A DNA stretch of 64,000 bases from contig NC_003280.10 in NCBI RefSeq assembly GCF_000002985.6, positions 10,970,501 to 11,034,500 on the forward strand. Direction: 5' to 3'. This stretch comes from Caenorhabditis elegans. Lineage: Eukaryota; Nematoda; Chromadorea; Rhabditida; Rhabditidae. Every line of letters starts with the position of its first letter. Position 1 is the stretch's first letter. The position numbers were made by a program, and so were the translations under genes. Positions 48,652-59,874 of this stretch are shown one piece after another. The notes under the pieces were generated by a model. It ran no database searches. It was not told the origin of the DNA and saw only the letters and a list, made by a program, of their open reading frames with translations.

Positions 48652-48790
48652 GAATTCGGCAAATTTGCCGAGCTCGGCAACATGTAAATTTGGCAAACGG
48701 TCAAATTGGCAAATTCGGCACATTTGCCGAGCTCGGCAACATGTAAATTTGGCAAACGGTCAAATTGGCAATTTCGGCACATTTGCCGCA
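48652..48790. repeat. 59-bp tandem repeat with TTGCCGAGCTCGGCAA palindrome
   Basis: tttgccgagctcggcaac begins at 48664 and again 59 bases later at 48723; a third partial unit starts at 48782. Each unit carries the perfect palindrome ttgccgagctcggcaa and the segment aaatttggcaaacggtcaaa. Related 'gccg' words occur in the let-858 intron near 55735. Confidence 0.85.
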
Positions 48791-50695
48791 CACCCCTGGA
48801 TCAAACATGGGCGAAGCATAAAGTCTTGCCAAAATCTTCTCTAACTTTTCTAACTTTTGCCAACTTTTGATTCAACTAATATTTTCGAGCCAAACTTGAA
48901 CAAGAAGACAGTCTTTAAAAAATGTCAAATTTTTCCTAAGTAATCTTGTCAATTTGCCTGATACTATCACAACTAAACATCAAAAACTTTCTAGACAAGC
49001 TTTATCATCTTGTCGCACGTTATCTTCAATTGAAACTACACAGATGATGAAACGGACATAAAGGGTTAGTTTACAAATGTTCCGGTTCTTTTTTACAATT
49101 GAATGCAAAGGTATCATTGAAACAATTGGGTGATAACGATGGTATTTTAGATTTTGAGATTTGAATGAAACAGTGTAGAATGTGATATTGAACAAAGGGA
49201 ATTCATTTATGACTTTCTAAAACGTATCGCCCTTTTCATTTCAATTTCTGATTCTGTGGAAATTTTGTGGTTCTCAACGTTAACAAAACAATCGTTTCAG
49301 GCCAAAATTTTCCCAGTTTTTGTAAAATTTGCCTACTTTTATTATATTCGAAAATAATGAAAATATGATTTTTAAATCGAACGATATTTAAGCTTTCCAG
49401 GCAAAATGAAAATTTTCAGATCAATTTTTTACTAACTTTGACGGCCTGAGAATTGTTATTTTTGGAGAATTTTGAGAATTTGAAAAGTGATAAGTATACT
49501 TAGTTTCAAAAAAAAAGGGAAGTTCTTTCTAAATATCTGAAATTTCTTTATTTAATTTATAAAAGGTTGTTTTCCTACACCTATTAACCCCAGCAAACAT
49601 AATTAAAAATAACCATTTTAGTGCAATTTTACTTTTAAATTATAGACATAAAATATTTTAAGGATATTTCACAATTTTTTTTTTCAATTTTGAAATGCTT
49701 TCAGATGGCTAAAACCTTGTTTGAAGCAATTTTTCAAACATCGAAATCATGGACTTGAACAATTTCAAATTCAATTTTTCAGGAGCTGGACATTGCCGCT
49801 GGAATTTTTAAATAACTCAACTAAATTTGACAGATATTTTCAGATAAAATTACTAGCTTCAAAGCCTGATCCCTTTATTAATTCAAATAAAAGTTACAAC
49901 GTTTAAAACCAACGAGATGGGCTTTTTTTAATTCAAGCTTCGGCCCTATAAATCAACAAGACCCATAAATTGTGATGTATAAATCTTCAATCTTAAATCT
50001 CATAATCATTGATATGATCAATCAAAACTTTAATATATAATTAAAGAAACACCTCTATGGATTACATCAATGTTTATCCAACAAATTGCCTAATCCAATT
50101 CCTCTCTGAACACCTGGTTTAGCATCTCTCCACTGCCGAAAATGCATGGAAACAAGCGTCATATCAGATATCCGATAGGTTGCTTCATTTCAGTTTTCTT
50201 CTCTCTTTGCTTCGTGTTTCTTATAAACAAAAAGAAACACAAATCTTTGATGAATGAAAATTCAGACATCGTTGGAGGGGATGGTTGACCTTCAGGCGGC
50301 TCAATTCATTACCAGTTTCACAAAAAATTCGATGATTATCTCTATAAATTGTCAAGAGAAAATGAAAAAAAGAAAACCTTTTCGCTTTCTGCCGAGCCAT
50401 GACAAGATGCCTATCTTTTACTATTTTCTCTCTGTCACTTTCGGTAAACCCGCCAAGGACGGACACGATTTCATGCTTCGGTTGTAAACAAATTCAGTGT
50501 GAATAAGAAGAATATTCGGAGGAAAGGCGACGGAAATTATCAAATTTACAGCCAGACATCATGTGAGACAAGAGAACTATATGAATATGCAAAATAAATT
50601 GAATTGGATTGTTTAGTTGGCCAGTTGGAAGGGAGTCATAGAATGAACACACAAATTCAGTTATCAAAAAAGAAGTCTAGCTTGAGTTCTTCACG

Positions 50696-50745
50696 AATTA
50701 TGATCCTAGAACTATTCAGGAATTATGATCCTAGAACTATTCAGG
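50696..50745 (+). repeat. 25-bp perfect tandem duplication
   Basis: The unit starting aattatgatcctagaactat is present twice without mismatch. Confidence 0.9.
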
Positions 50746-50867
50746 AATTATTTCAGAAATCGGAAAACTAAATAACCGGTAAAATGTTCACAAAACCCTT
50801 TTGGAATTATAATAAGTTTTCCAAAAAAAGATTGATAATTTTACATTCAAAATCACACACTTTCGCT

Positions 50868-51240
50868 TTTGAGGCAGGTTTTGAGCAGCTTTTCAAAACT
50901 TTAAATTGGAAGTGAAGTTAGTTTCAAGAAGTAAAAATATTTCTCTATACTTTTATCTAAATTTCCAATCAAAAAACTTTGAAAAACGATGAAAAAATGG
51001 AGATTTTGTAAGCGAGCCGAAAAAAAGTTCAGCACATATCTGTTACCTGCCATATACTGAACATGACAAAATATATCAGAACAAAATTAAGTTTTATGCA
51101 TAGTAGGGATGTTTTTGCATATTTTATCACTGAAAAATCTTTTAATATCAGTAGTTTCAGAAAAGTTACATGCCATTTTCTGAAAATTTCAATTTTTGCT
51201 CATAAAATCCTCCATTTTCAAAATTTTCGCTTCAAATTTT
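50868..51240. repeat. Dispersed repeat family C copy
   Basis: The left part (gaggcaggttttgagcagct to ttctctatactttta) is the reverse complement of a segment at 61905-62000. The right part (gtttcagaaaagttacatgc) matches 62128-62150 in direct orientation. It appears to be a rearranged or composite element. Confidence 0.5.
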
Positions 51241-51854
51241 GATTAAACATGTTATTTTTGAGTCTTCTATTAGATTCTGAAAGAATTTTTTAAAAATGTT
51301 GGCTCATCTCCAAAATCGTCTTCCGCTCTGAAAAACGAAAGTGGACCTTTGACATCCGAAAAAATGGGCGAAAAAATGAAATTGAGCTTTTTGGGTCGAA
51401 AAAAATGTTTTTAGAATGCTGAGAACACGTTAAACACGAAGATCATATTTATTTTGAGACCCGGATGCTCTGAAAATGTCTGACATAGATTTAAAAAAGC
51501 ATATATATATTTTTCATTTTCAACGTGAAAGTTTTGTGCAACTTTATAGAATCTCCTATTGGCACATTGTTTTTTATTTAACTGAGGCAGTTTTTGAACA
51601 CCTTTTTGAAACTTTGAATCTCTTTGAAGTATACTGTCGAAAAGACTGACTTGAGCGTTCGAAATGCCAGAAGAAAACTATATTTGAATCTCGCGCTAAA
51701 TTGAGAAATGCAACCGCGCTCCACTGGACAATTGGAAAAAAAATTTATTCGGAGGCGACAACGGTATTTTCGAAATTGATTTTCTGTGTATTTTCTCATT
51801 TTTTATAAATTCTTCTTTGATTTATCGTTCGTTTGTGAGAAATTTAATTGTATT

Positions 51855-51873
51855 CAAACTTTTTTATAGTAAG
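51855..51873 (+). promoter_or_regulatory. let-858: Likely trans-splice acceptor of let-858
   Basis: cttttttatag ends at 51869, four bases before the start codon. The U-rich acceptor next to the ATG without an upstream coding exon fits SL trans-splicing. Confidence 0.55.
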
Positions 51874-54800
51874 ATGTCGTCGAGTCGGTCACAATCACCT
51901 GAAACTCCAAAGGCAGCCAGTGAGGAACGTGAAGAAGAAGAAAAAGAGTCATCTGAACAGGTTTGATTTTCTTTCTGGTCAAAAAGATGAAATTATTGAT
52001 TTTCAGCCAGATACTCCCAAAACTAGCAGCGAGAAGTCTGCAAGTCGTTCACAGTCGCCCAGAGAATCGCGGGAAGTGAGCCAAGAGGTATGTTTTTCAA
52101 AAATCAATAACTGATCATAATTTTTATTGTTTGGTGAATTTAAGAAAATAATATTCGAAAATTCCTCTGAATTATCAAGATTGCAGTATTAATTTCGAGA
52201 AAAATTGAGATATTCATAGAGCTATTGTAAATTTTCTTGATTTCAGACTGAAACTTCGGAAAATCAAGAGAAAATCAAAGAAAAGGATGACGGGGATGAT
52301 CAGCCTGGCACACCGAACAGCTATAGAAGCCGGGAAACTTCACCAGCTCCAAAAAGGTCCAAGGAGACCAGGTTTGTCAAAAGCTTCCTGCGATTAATTC
52401 TCATTTCAATTTTTCAGAGAATCAGAGTCTCCTGAAAAATCACCGGTTCGTTCAAGATCTCCCAGAAGGTCTTCAGCACGTTCCCCGTCACGATCTCCTA
52501 GACGGCGCCGAGAAAGAAGCTCAGAAAGAAAGCAATCCGAAGAGCCAGCACCGCTACCAGAGAAAAAGAAGAAAGAGCCGCTGGATATTCTACGAACAAG
52601 AACCGGAGGAGCATATATTCCACCCGCCAAACTTCGACTTATGCAACAACAGATTAGTGATAAGCAAAGTGAACAGTATCAGAGAATGAATTGGGAAAGA
52701 ATGAAGAAAAAGATTCACGGATTGGTTAACAGAGTCAACGCGAAGAATCTTGTTCAAATTGTCAGAGAACTTCTTCAAGAGAATGTGATTCGTTCAAAGT
52801 GAGTGAGAAAATCGAAGGAAAAGGAAAGAATTAATTTAATTTTTCAGGGGACTTCTCTGCCGTGACATTATTCAAGCTCAGGCTTTCTCACCAGGATTCT
52901 CTAACGTCTATGCAGCTTTGGCGGCAGTTATCAACTCGAAATTCCCTCATGTCGGTGAACTTCTTCTCCGTCGTCTGATTGTACAGTTCAAAAGAAGTTT
53001 CCGTAGAAATGACAGAGGCGTCACGGTGAACGTGATCAAATTCATCGCACATTTGATTAATCAACAAGTTGCTCACGAAGTTCTTGCGCTGGAAATCATG
53101 ATTCTGATGCTTGAAGAACCAACTGATGATTCAGTTGAAGTCGCCATTGCGTTCCTGAAAGAGTGTGGAGCAAAGCTTCTGGAGATTGCTCCAGCAGCTC
53201 TTAACAGTGTCTACGACCGTCTTCGTGCAATTCTCATGGAAACTGAAAGATCGGAAAATGCACTGGATCGACGTATTCAGTATATGATTGAGACTGCAAT
53301 GCAGATTCGAAAGGACAAATTTGCGGTAAGGTAGAATATATAAATAGTTTATTAGAAAAAAATAAATTAGAATAATTTAAATTCCTACTAGCCAATCAGG
53401 CGACCTTTTTGCGCATAGTTCTATTATTGAAAAATTTGGAGAATTTCTCATATTCTCGCTCGGAAATCTGGAATTCGACGAGATCTTCTGGCTTCTGTGC
53501 AGCTGCATCGCTTTGTGCTCCCTTTCTCGCTTGTCTTCTGTGTACACCAAGAACCTTGTTGAGTTCATCAACTGAATCTGTGACTGGCTTGTTGCTCACT
53601 GGATGCACTAGACGACTGATTCTCGAGAAATCAGATTGAGTTGCGATTAGGGTGACCTAGAAATTGGGAATAATACGAACTTTTGAAAATATTCAGGAGG
53701 ATTAAAAAAATTATTCTCGACAATCCTACAAATTTACTTATTGCACCATGTTGCTCCAACATTTTTCATTAAAAGTTAATGAAAAAATGTAGAAAATCGG
53801 AAATTGGCAATTTTCAGACCATTTTTAAGCATTTTCAAAAAAAAATTGCAGCTGAAATAAATGTCATTTTCAGATAAATCGAGCGATTTTCTGTTGTCTG
53901 ACACTAGTTTTTAGTTTTAAAAAATGTTGGAAGAACATGGTGCAATAGGTAATTTCATAGAATTTCCATGTGTTTTTTTTCAATTAACCAATTATCCAAA
54001 TCTTCCAAACTCACATTTTGCGGAGCTGGGCTATCAAGAATCTGCTGCAGTTTTATAAGACGAGCATCTCTGATATCACTGAAAATTAATTTTTAATCAA
54101 AACTTGAATATCAACTAAACCCACTTATTAACTTTCTCGATCTTCTGTCGTTCGGTACGATGACGGTGAAGAAGCCAATTGTAGTAGTTGATTTGGTTCA
54201 AGTCCTTTCGGTGTTGTACGTCAGTGTCCTGCAATGCTATTTAGTTATAACTTAGGCCTAAGATTCAATTTAATGAAGTGATTAAATTTGTTCTCTGAAC
54301 CTCTTAAGATGATCTTTTGGATTAGAAACATATAAGACAGGTTTACCTATCTATTAAAAAACAGATCAAAATAGATACGACCAAATCGGATAATCCATGC
54401 CTACCTGGCATCTAGGAACGTGTTCTTAGAAGATTTCTTACGTAATCGTATGAAGAAATAACAATTTGATCGTTGGCCAGCAAAAATAGGGTTTTAAGTG
54501 GGATAGTGTTTTTATTAGCTAACCGGAAAATTTTATAGTTTTTTTTTGCAAGAAACCACTGAAAACCCCCTAATTGTATACATTTTTTGGAGCAGCTTCT
54601 GGTCTTTTTGAGCAATAAAATTCGATAAAACAGAATTTAAGTGTAAATTGTTCACATTTAGTTTCTATTTTATCAAATTTTGTTGCTCAAAAACATTCGA
54701 AGCTGCTCTAAAAAAATGCATTAAAAAAGGGGTTTTCAGTGGTTTTTCACATTAAAAAAGCTAATTTTAACTAAAAATCCATCATATTTCCAACTTTGTC

Positions 54801-57299
54801 ACAACAATAAAATGCTGGTCAAAATGTGTTCGAAAAAATGTTTTTTTTTTTAATTTTTATAATTTAAAAATAGTTTTCTTTCGCTGGGACACATACATTT
54901 TTGGGCGTAAATTTTCAGTTCAAATTTCCATTTTTACAACCATAATCATAAAGCTACGTCTGATCTCTCTCGCACTTACCTGCGCCTGATTCGAAAGAAC
55001 AACCGTAGCCAAAAGAACAAGAAGAACAAGCACGTAGTTGTGGTAGTGGACGTTCATCACGCAATACTGACCAATGGTCGTGGGGTCTCACTTTCCGTAC
55101 TATTGAGAGAGGGGAGACTGAAGATGGCAATTGAGGACAGTGTCTTCGACGCACGCATGCATCCATAAGCATAATCCAGGAGGGATGGAGAGAAAAATCT
55201 TGTTTCTAAGCCCCTCCCTTTGTAATACATACACATATCTAATACCGAAGAATGGCTAATTGAATGGACGTCAGCTGTTGCTGTAGTTGCCAAGGCATCA
55301 TCGATGAAATAACTGAAAGAAAGAATTAAATAATTATTGCAGGCGTATCCGGCGGTCATTGAAGACTTGGACTTGATTGAGGAGGAGGATCAGATCATCC
55401 ATACACTTAATTTGGAGGATGCGGTTGATCCGGAAAATGGGCTTAGTAAGTGACTGACCACACGCGGGGGGCATTAATTTAATAAATTGAATTCCATTTC
55501 AGATGTGTTCAAACTAGATCCAGAATTCGAAAAGAACGAGGAGGTTTATGAGGAGATCCGTAAGGAAATCATTGGAAACGCCGATATTTCGGATGAGGAT
55601 GGTGGCGACGAGTTGGATGATGAAGAAGAGGGTAGTGATGTGGAAGAGGCTCCGAAGAAGACTACAGAGATTATTGATAATACTGATCAGAATTTGACTG
55701 CTTTCAGAAGGTATTCATTTTGAGTTTTGGGCCGGCAAATCTGTAAGTTGCCGGTTGCCGAAAATTTGCTGAATTTGCCGGAAAAAAAAATTCCGGAATT
55801 TATTTAAAAACTTTTTGTAAAAATTAAATTAAATTTGCAACTTTTCAGAGAAGTCTACCTGACAATGCAATCATCTTTGGACTACCAAGAAGCTGCTCAC
55901 AAATTGCTGAAAATGAAGATTCCAGACAGCATGCAGGTCAGCGATGTTGCAAAGAAAAATTTTCGACCAAAAAAACCAACCAATCATAAAATTTAAAAAA
56001 AAACTCCGTTTTTTTCTTTTTTTTTATACGAGAAAAACCAAAAAAATGTATTTTTGCCAAATTCTAAAATACTATCCCCGAAATTTTCAATATTTTCTCT
56101 TTCAGAACGAACTCTGCGCGATGCTTGTCGATTGTTGTGCTCAACAGCGTACCTACGAGCGATTCTACGGAATGCTCATCGAACGTTTCTGCCGACTTCG
56201 CCTCGAATACCAGCAATACTTTGAAAAGCTCTGCCAGGACACGTATTCCACGATTCACCGAATTGACATCACAAAACTGCGGAATTTGGCTCGCCTTATT
56301 GCTCATTTGCTCTCGACGGATGCTATTGACTGGAAGATTTTGGCCGATATGAAAATGACCGAAGAGGACACAACTTCTTCTGGCAGAATCTATATTAAAT
56401 ATATATTTAATGAACTTGTGGAGGCGATGGGAATGGTTAAACTTCATTCGAGAGTTACTGATCCGTGAGTTTCCTAGAGAGAGTTGTTTTCGTATTCAAT
56501 TTTCCCTATTTTCAGAACTTTGGCTCATTGCTTTGTTGGATTATTCCCACGAACTAATCCGAACAGCGCACGATTTTCGATCAACTTCTTCACAATGATT
56601 GGATTGGGTGGTTTGACGTTGGAACTTCGTGAATGGCTGGCAAAGGGTCTCAAGAAGAAGAAGGGAATGCTGGATCAGTTGAAGGCCGAATCAAGCTCAG
56701 ATTCATCGTCGTCTTCGGATTCGTCAGACTCGTCTGATTCTTCGGATTCTGACGATTCATCCGACTCGTCTTCAGATTCCTCATCTTCTTCAGAATCAGA
56801 GCCAGAACCACCGAAGAAAAAGAAGAAGAAGAACAGTGAAGAGAGTTCCAAAAAGAAGGAAAAAGAGAATATTGGTCGACGGGATCGTGGAGACAAGAGA
56901 GCTGAACGTCATCGTGATCAAAGTGTGGAGAACAAGGACAAGGATCGTCGACGTCGCCAGGATTCTGACGAAAATCGTCGGCCAGAACGAGGAGATGACC
57001 GCAAGGATCGGAGTAAAGATCGTCGTCGTCAAGACTCGGATGATGAGGATCGGAAAGGTCGTGAACGTCGGGAAGATTCAGGGGAAAGACGTCGCGGAGA
57101 TCGGGATCGACGTGATCGAAACAAGGATCAGGAGGATCACCGTGAAGATCGCCGTGACCGAAGCAAGGATCGTGAGGATCGACGTGATCGCCGTCGTCAT
57201 GACTCTGATGATGATCGTAAAACTCGTCGGGATAGAAGTGAAGAGCGAGGAGGACGTCGTCGTGAAGTGGAATCGGATGATCGACGCCGACGTCGTTGA
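51874..57299 (+). CDS. let-858: LET-858 (nucampholin), CWC22-type pre-mRNA splicing factor
   Basis: Ten exons join in frame to 897 codons plus stop: 51874-51960, 52007-52087, 52247-52371, 52418-52798, 52848-53325, 55343-55445, 55503-55710, 55849-55936, 56106-56464, 56516-57299. The first 180 residues are charged, with RS-type repeats (SRSQSP, RSRSPRR). A MIF4G domain spans about 190-384 ([35 protein letters not shown]) and an MA3 domain about 488-610 ([22 protein letters not shown]). The tail has a Ser/Asp run (about 693-730), a Lys run and a long Arg-Asp/Arg-Arg repeat region to the end. The family (human CWC22) is a spliceosomal protein that brings eIF4A3 for exon-junction-complex deposition; the worm gene is essential. 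Intron 5 (53326-55342) contains another gene on the opposite strand. The 3' end converges on nlp-18. No AATAAA was found. Confidence 0.96.
53348..53353 (-). terminator. Poly(A) signal of the gene nested in let-858
   Basis: AATAAA on the - strand, 43 bases after the stop codon of the nested gene. Confidence 0.7.
53396..55057 (-). CDS. Secreted protein of unknown function nested in let-858 intron 5
   Basis: Four exons on the - strand, 55057-54980, 54228-54125, 54078-54015 and 53656-53396, join in frame to 168 codons plus stop with normal splice sites (gtaagt donor; tgcag, tttcag and ttctag acceptors; the exon 2 donor gtgggt is weaker). The N-terminus has a clear signal peptide ([19 protein letters not shown]). 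The rest is hydrophilic and probably helical, with Tyr/Trp-containing [16 protein letters not shown], two N-glycosylation motifs (NVT, NRT), basic RRQARK and a basic end. There are no cysteines in the mature part. I recognise no family; a secreted peptide precursor or small extracellular protein is possible. The gene lies wholly within the host intron and has its own poly(A) signal. The signal peptide, four matching exons and poly(A) signal make it convincing. Confidence 0.82.
53739..53947. repeat. Palindromic repeat family B copy in let-858 intron
   Basis: tattgcaccatgttgctcca at the left is inverted at the right (gaagaacatggtgcaata), about 209 bp. It is the second copy of the family at 25305-25601. 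It lies between exons 3 and 4 of the nested gene. Confidence 0.8.
54552..54748. repeat. Long palindromic repeat (family D) in let-858 intron
   Basis: The left half (gaaaccactgaaaacccc ... ggagcagcttctgg ... gagcaataaaattcgataaa) is repeated inverted in the right half (tttatcaaattttgttgctc ... gaagctgctct ... ggggttttcagtggttt). The arms are about 90 bases, so nearly the whole element could fold as a hairpin. It lies between exons 1 and 2 of the nested gene. Confidence 0.8.
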
Positions 57300-57675
57300 A
57301 TTTTCAAATTTTAAATACTGAATATTTGTTTTTTTTCCTATTATTTATTTATTCTCTTTGTGTTTTTTTTCTTGCTTTCTAAAAAATTAATTCAATCCAA
57401 ATCTAAACATTTTTTTTTCTCTTTCCGTCTCCCAATTCGTATTCCGCTCCTCTCATCTGAACACAATGTGCAAGTTTATTTATCTTCTCGCTTTCATTTC
57501 ATTAGGACGTGGGGGGAATTGGTGGAAGGGGGAAACACACAAAAGGATGATGGAAATGAAATAAGGACACACAATATGCAACAACATTCAATTCAGAAAT
57601 ATGGAGGAAGGTTTAAAAGAAAACATAAAAATATATAGAGGAGGAAGGAAAACTAGTAAAAAATAAGCAAAGAAA
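57300..57675. other. Convergent 3' ends of let-858 and nlp-18
   Basis: 377 bases hold both 3' UTRs. T-rich on the + strand. No AATAAA signal is visible for either gene. Confidence 0.6.
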
Positions 57676-59874
57676 TTAGGCGAACGATGAGAATTGTCCT
57701 CGCTTGGCAAATGCGAATCCGTATGGAGAGGCACGTTTGGCGAAGGCAAATGTTCGGTATGGAGATCTGTAAAAATTTTTAAGTTGAAATTTGGTGTTGC
57801 TCTTTTACAAAATTTTCCGATTTTCGCTTGAAATTACGGTGCCAGGTCTCGACACGTCTTCCAATTTTTCAAATTCAAAAGAGCCTTTAATGGGCTGTAG
57901 TTGCTAATTTCTCGTTTTTGAAAATTTTTCTTCCGTTTAATCGAAATTTGATGTATTTTATTTATGATTTTCAATAAATTTCAAAGAAACTGGTGAAAAC
58001 TCGGAAAATTGTGAACTACAGTAATCCAATCCTTAAAGGCGCACACCTTTTAAATGTCCGCCCCAATACGATATTTTTTTAAGATTCGGGCCCGAACGGG
58101 CCTGGAAAAGCGAAAATTCAGCCAGCAGATGTTTTTCTAAACTTTTCATAAGAAACCATTTTTTTAATATTACCAAAAAACGATCTTGAAAGGGACGATT
58201 TTCAAAGAGTACTGTAGTCTACGTATGATTTCGCACTTTGCCACATATACCTTTAGTTAACAATATTAAACGTTTTTAAAGCGAAAAAATCAAAGAAAAC
58301 TTTGAGAAAACTACTGTGGAAAATTTTCGATCGTTTCGAGACCTCAAACCTCCAATTTCCGAGTTCAACTTTTTGTTTTAAGATCTCTTAAATTAAATCA
58401 GTCTCTCCTCATCTCTATTTTGCACGTCTCCTTAGTCATTGACGTCAACTATAATAGAATACTTTCAGATAAAATCGCTGAATTTTTTTGCATTTTTATA
58501 TGTCGCGTTACCTCTTGGCAAATCCGTATCTCGCACGCTTCTCGAGGAAGTCGAGGTTCTCTTCGTCACTTCGTTTTGCGAATGCGAATGCCCTGAAAAA
58601 ATTGTTGGGGTTATTTAATAATTAGACGGATTTGTTCTACGTTTTCCTGCTTCTCCATGACTAGACTACCACTACCTTGCAATTAAAAAAGTTCAGGAAC
58701 TTGTCTAATTGGGATAAATCCAAGAAATTCTAGTTTGAACTTTAGGCTCTGGAGAATTGGAATTATTTATACAGAAAAAAAATGCAACAACATATTAATG
58801 ATTAATAAGTTTTACTTTTAAAATTCAATTTTCTAATGGAGCAGAATTTGAAAGAATATGCTTTGGGTAGCTGGAAACTGCACATTAATTTTAAAAAAAT
58901 AATTTTTCAACTTTGAATTAATTCCGCTAATCACAAATTTCTTTAACTTTCTGATCCAGTTTTTTTCAGATGTTTGCCCAAAAACTTGAAATTTCAGATT
59001 TTGTCTATCTTGAAGGGTAATATGAACATTTACGAGCTTGTTTTTGAAAAAGTTGAGATATCAGAAAGAGCAGGAAACGGGAGGGAAAAATGTTGTCGAA
59101 AACAAGGAACTGATTAATGTTGAGATCAAAAATTCCAGACCAAGAATTTCAAATCACAAGCCTAGGTAATAACAAATATTTTTCAGGTTAATTTTTAAAG
59201 CACTTTTTCGAAAAAAAACACAAAAAAATTGACAACACCTTTTGCTCACTTCTTTTTAAAACCTGAAATAATATATATAGTTAATTATTTACTAGTTCAT
59301 TTTTCCAAAAAATTGCAAAAATGCGATCAAAAAGTTATGCCAATTTACGTTAGCTACGGTAGTTTCTATTGTTTTTGGTTTTGCAATCCATCTCATAGAT
59401 TTGGTGAAAAAAGGATTTTAAAACTACTTATATTTTATAAATGTTAGAAAGTTTGGTAATCAAGAATAATTTCCAAAATGGGGATGACCCTTGTATAATC
59501 ATTAGAAAAGCATATAATTTGTCTTGTAATTCTCTAGGCTCTGTGGCCTCTTCGCCTACCCAAACGGACCCCAAAAACCCACTAGCAGTCCCCACAACAA
59601 ACCTGTATGGTGAGCGTTTGTCGACGATTCCATCCACCTCAGTGGCTCCGCTGTCAGCGTGCTAAAAGACAAGAAAAAATATCAAAACACAAAGCAGGAT
59701 CACAACTTAATCCACTTGAGCCCCTTTGTCAGAATCAAATGATTCCGCTTTTCTAGACGCTCCCCGTTCCATACTTGTTTTCACTTTCTGAACTGACTCA
59801 CTTACCAATTGTGCTGAAATGCAGAGAACGAGGAACGAGAGGAAGTAGACAATCGAGTAGACGTTGGCGTTCAT
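57676..59874 (-). CDS. nlp-18: NLP-18 neuropeptide precursor
   Basis: Exons 59874-59806, 59661-59603, 58592-58512 and 57766-57676 on the - strand join in frame to 99 codons plus stop. A signal peptide (YSIVYFLSFLVLCISAQ) and a spacer end in KR. Peptides separated by KR follow: SPYRAFAFA, SDEENLDFLE, ARYGFA, SPYRTFAFA, ASPYGFAFA and the C-terminal GQFSSFA. SPYRAFAFA, ARYGFA, SPYGFAFA and SDEENLDFLE are peptides known from C. elegans NLP-18. None ends in Gly, so amidation is not expected. Each would be released by prohormone convertase at KR and carboxypeptidase trimming. Work in C. elegans connects NLP-18 to cholecystokinin-type receptors and to behavioural state. Two introns split Arg codons within the peptide array in phase 2. 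The gene converges on let-858. Confidence 0.96.
57767..58511. other. nlp-18 intron 3 with palindromic repeat
   Basis: Holds a MITE-like inverted repeat at about 57890-58041 (gcctttaatgggctgtag and its inverted partner ctacagtaatccaatccttaaaggc). A second degenerate inverted pair, ggtctcgacacg near 57846 and tttcgagacctc near 58335, may bound a larger element. No coding sequence is seen. Confidence 0.5.
58593..59602. other. nlp-18 intron 2
   Basis: About 1 kb of AT-rich sequence. Short open frames here lack splice sites or domains. It separates the first SPYR from its AFAFA half. Confidence 0.55.

Larger units (their letters stand above)
46372..51854. other. Intergenic sequence between the second collagen and let-858
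   Basis: About 5.5 kb bounded by two divergent genes, so it contains both promoters. Repeats stand out: a 59-bp tandem repeat (48652-48790), a 25-bp tandem duplication (50696-50745) and family C sequences (50868-51240). No open frame has splice sites or domains that would support a gene, and no RNA gene was recognised. Confidence 0.5.

Noticed and set aside
56836..57321. Second + strand frame over the let-858 tail
   Set aside because: Frame shadow of the Arg/Asp repeat; it has no separate start or splice support.
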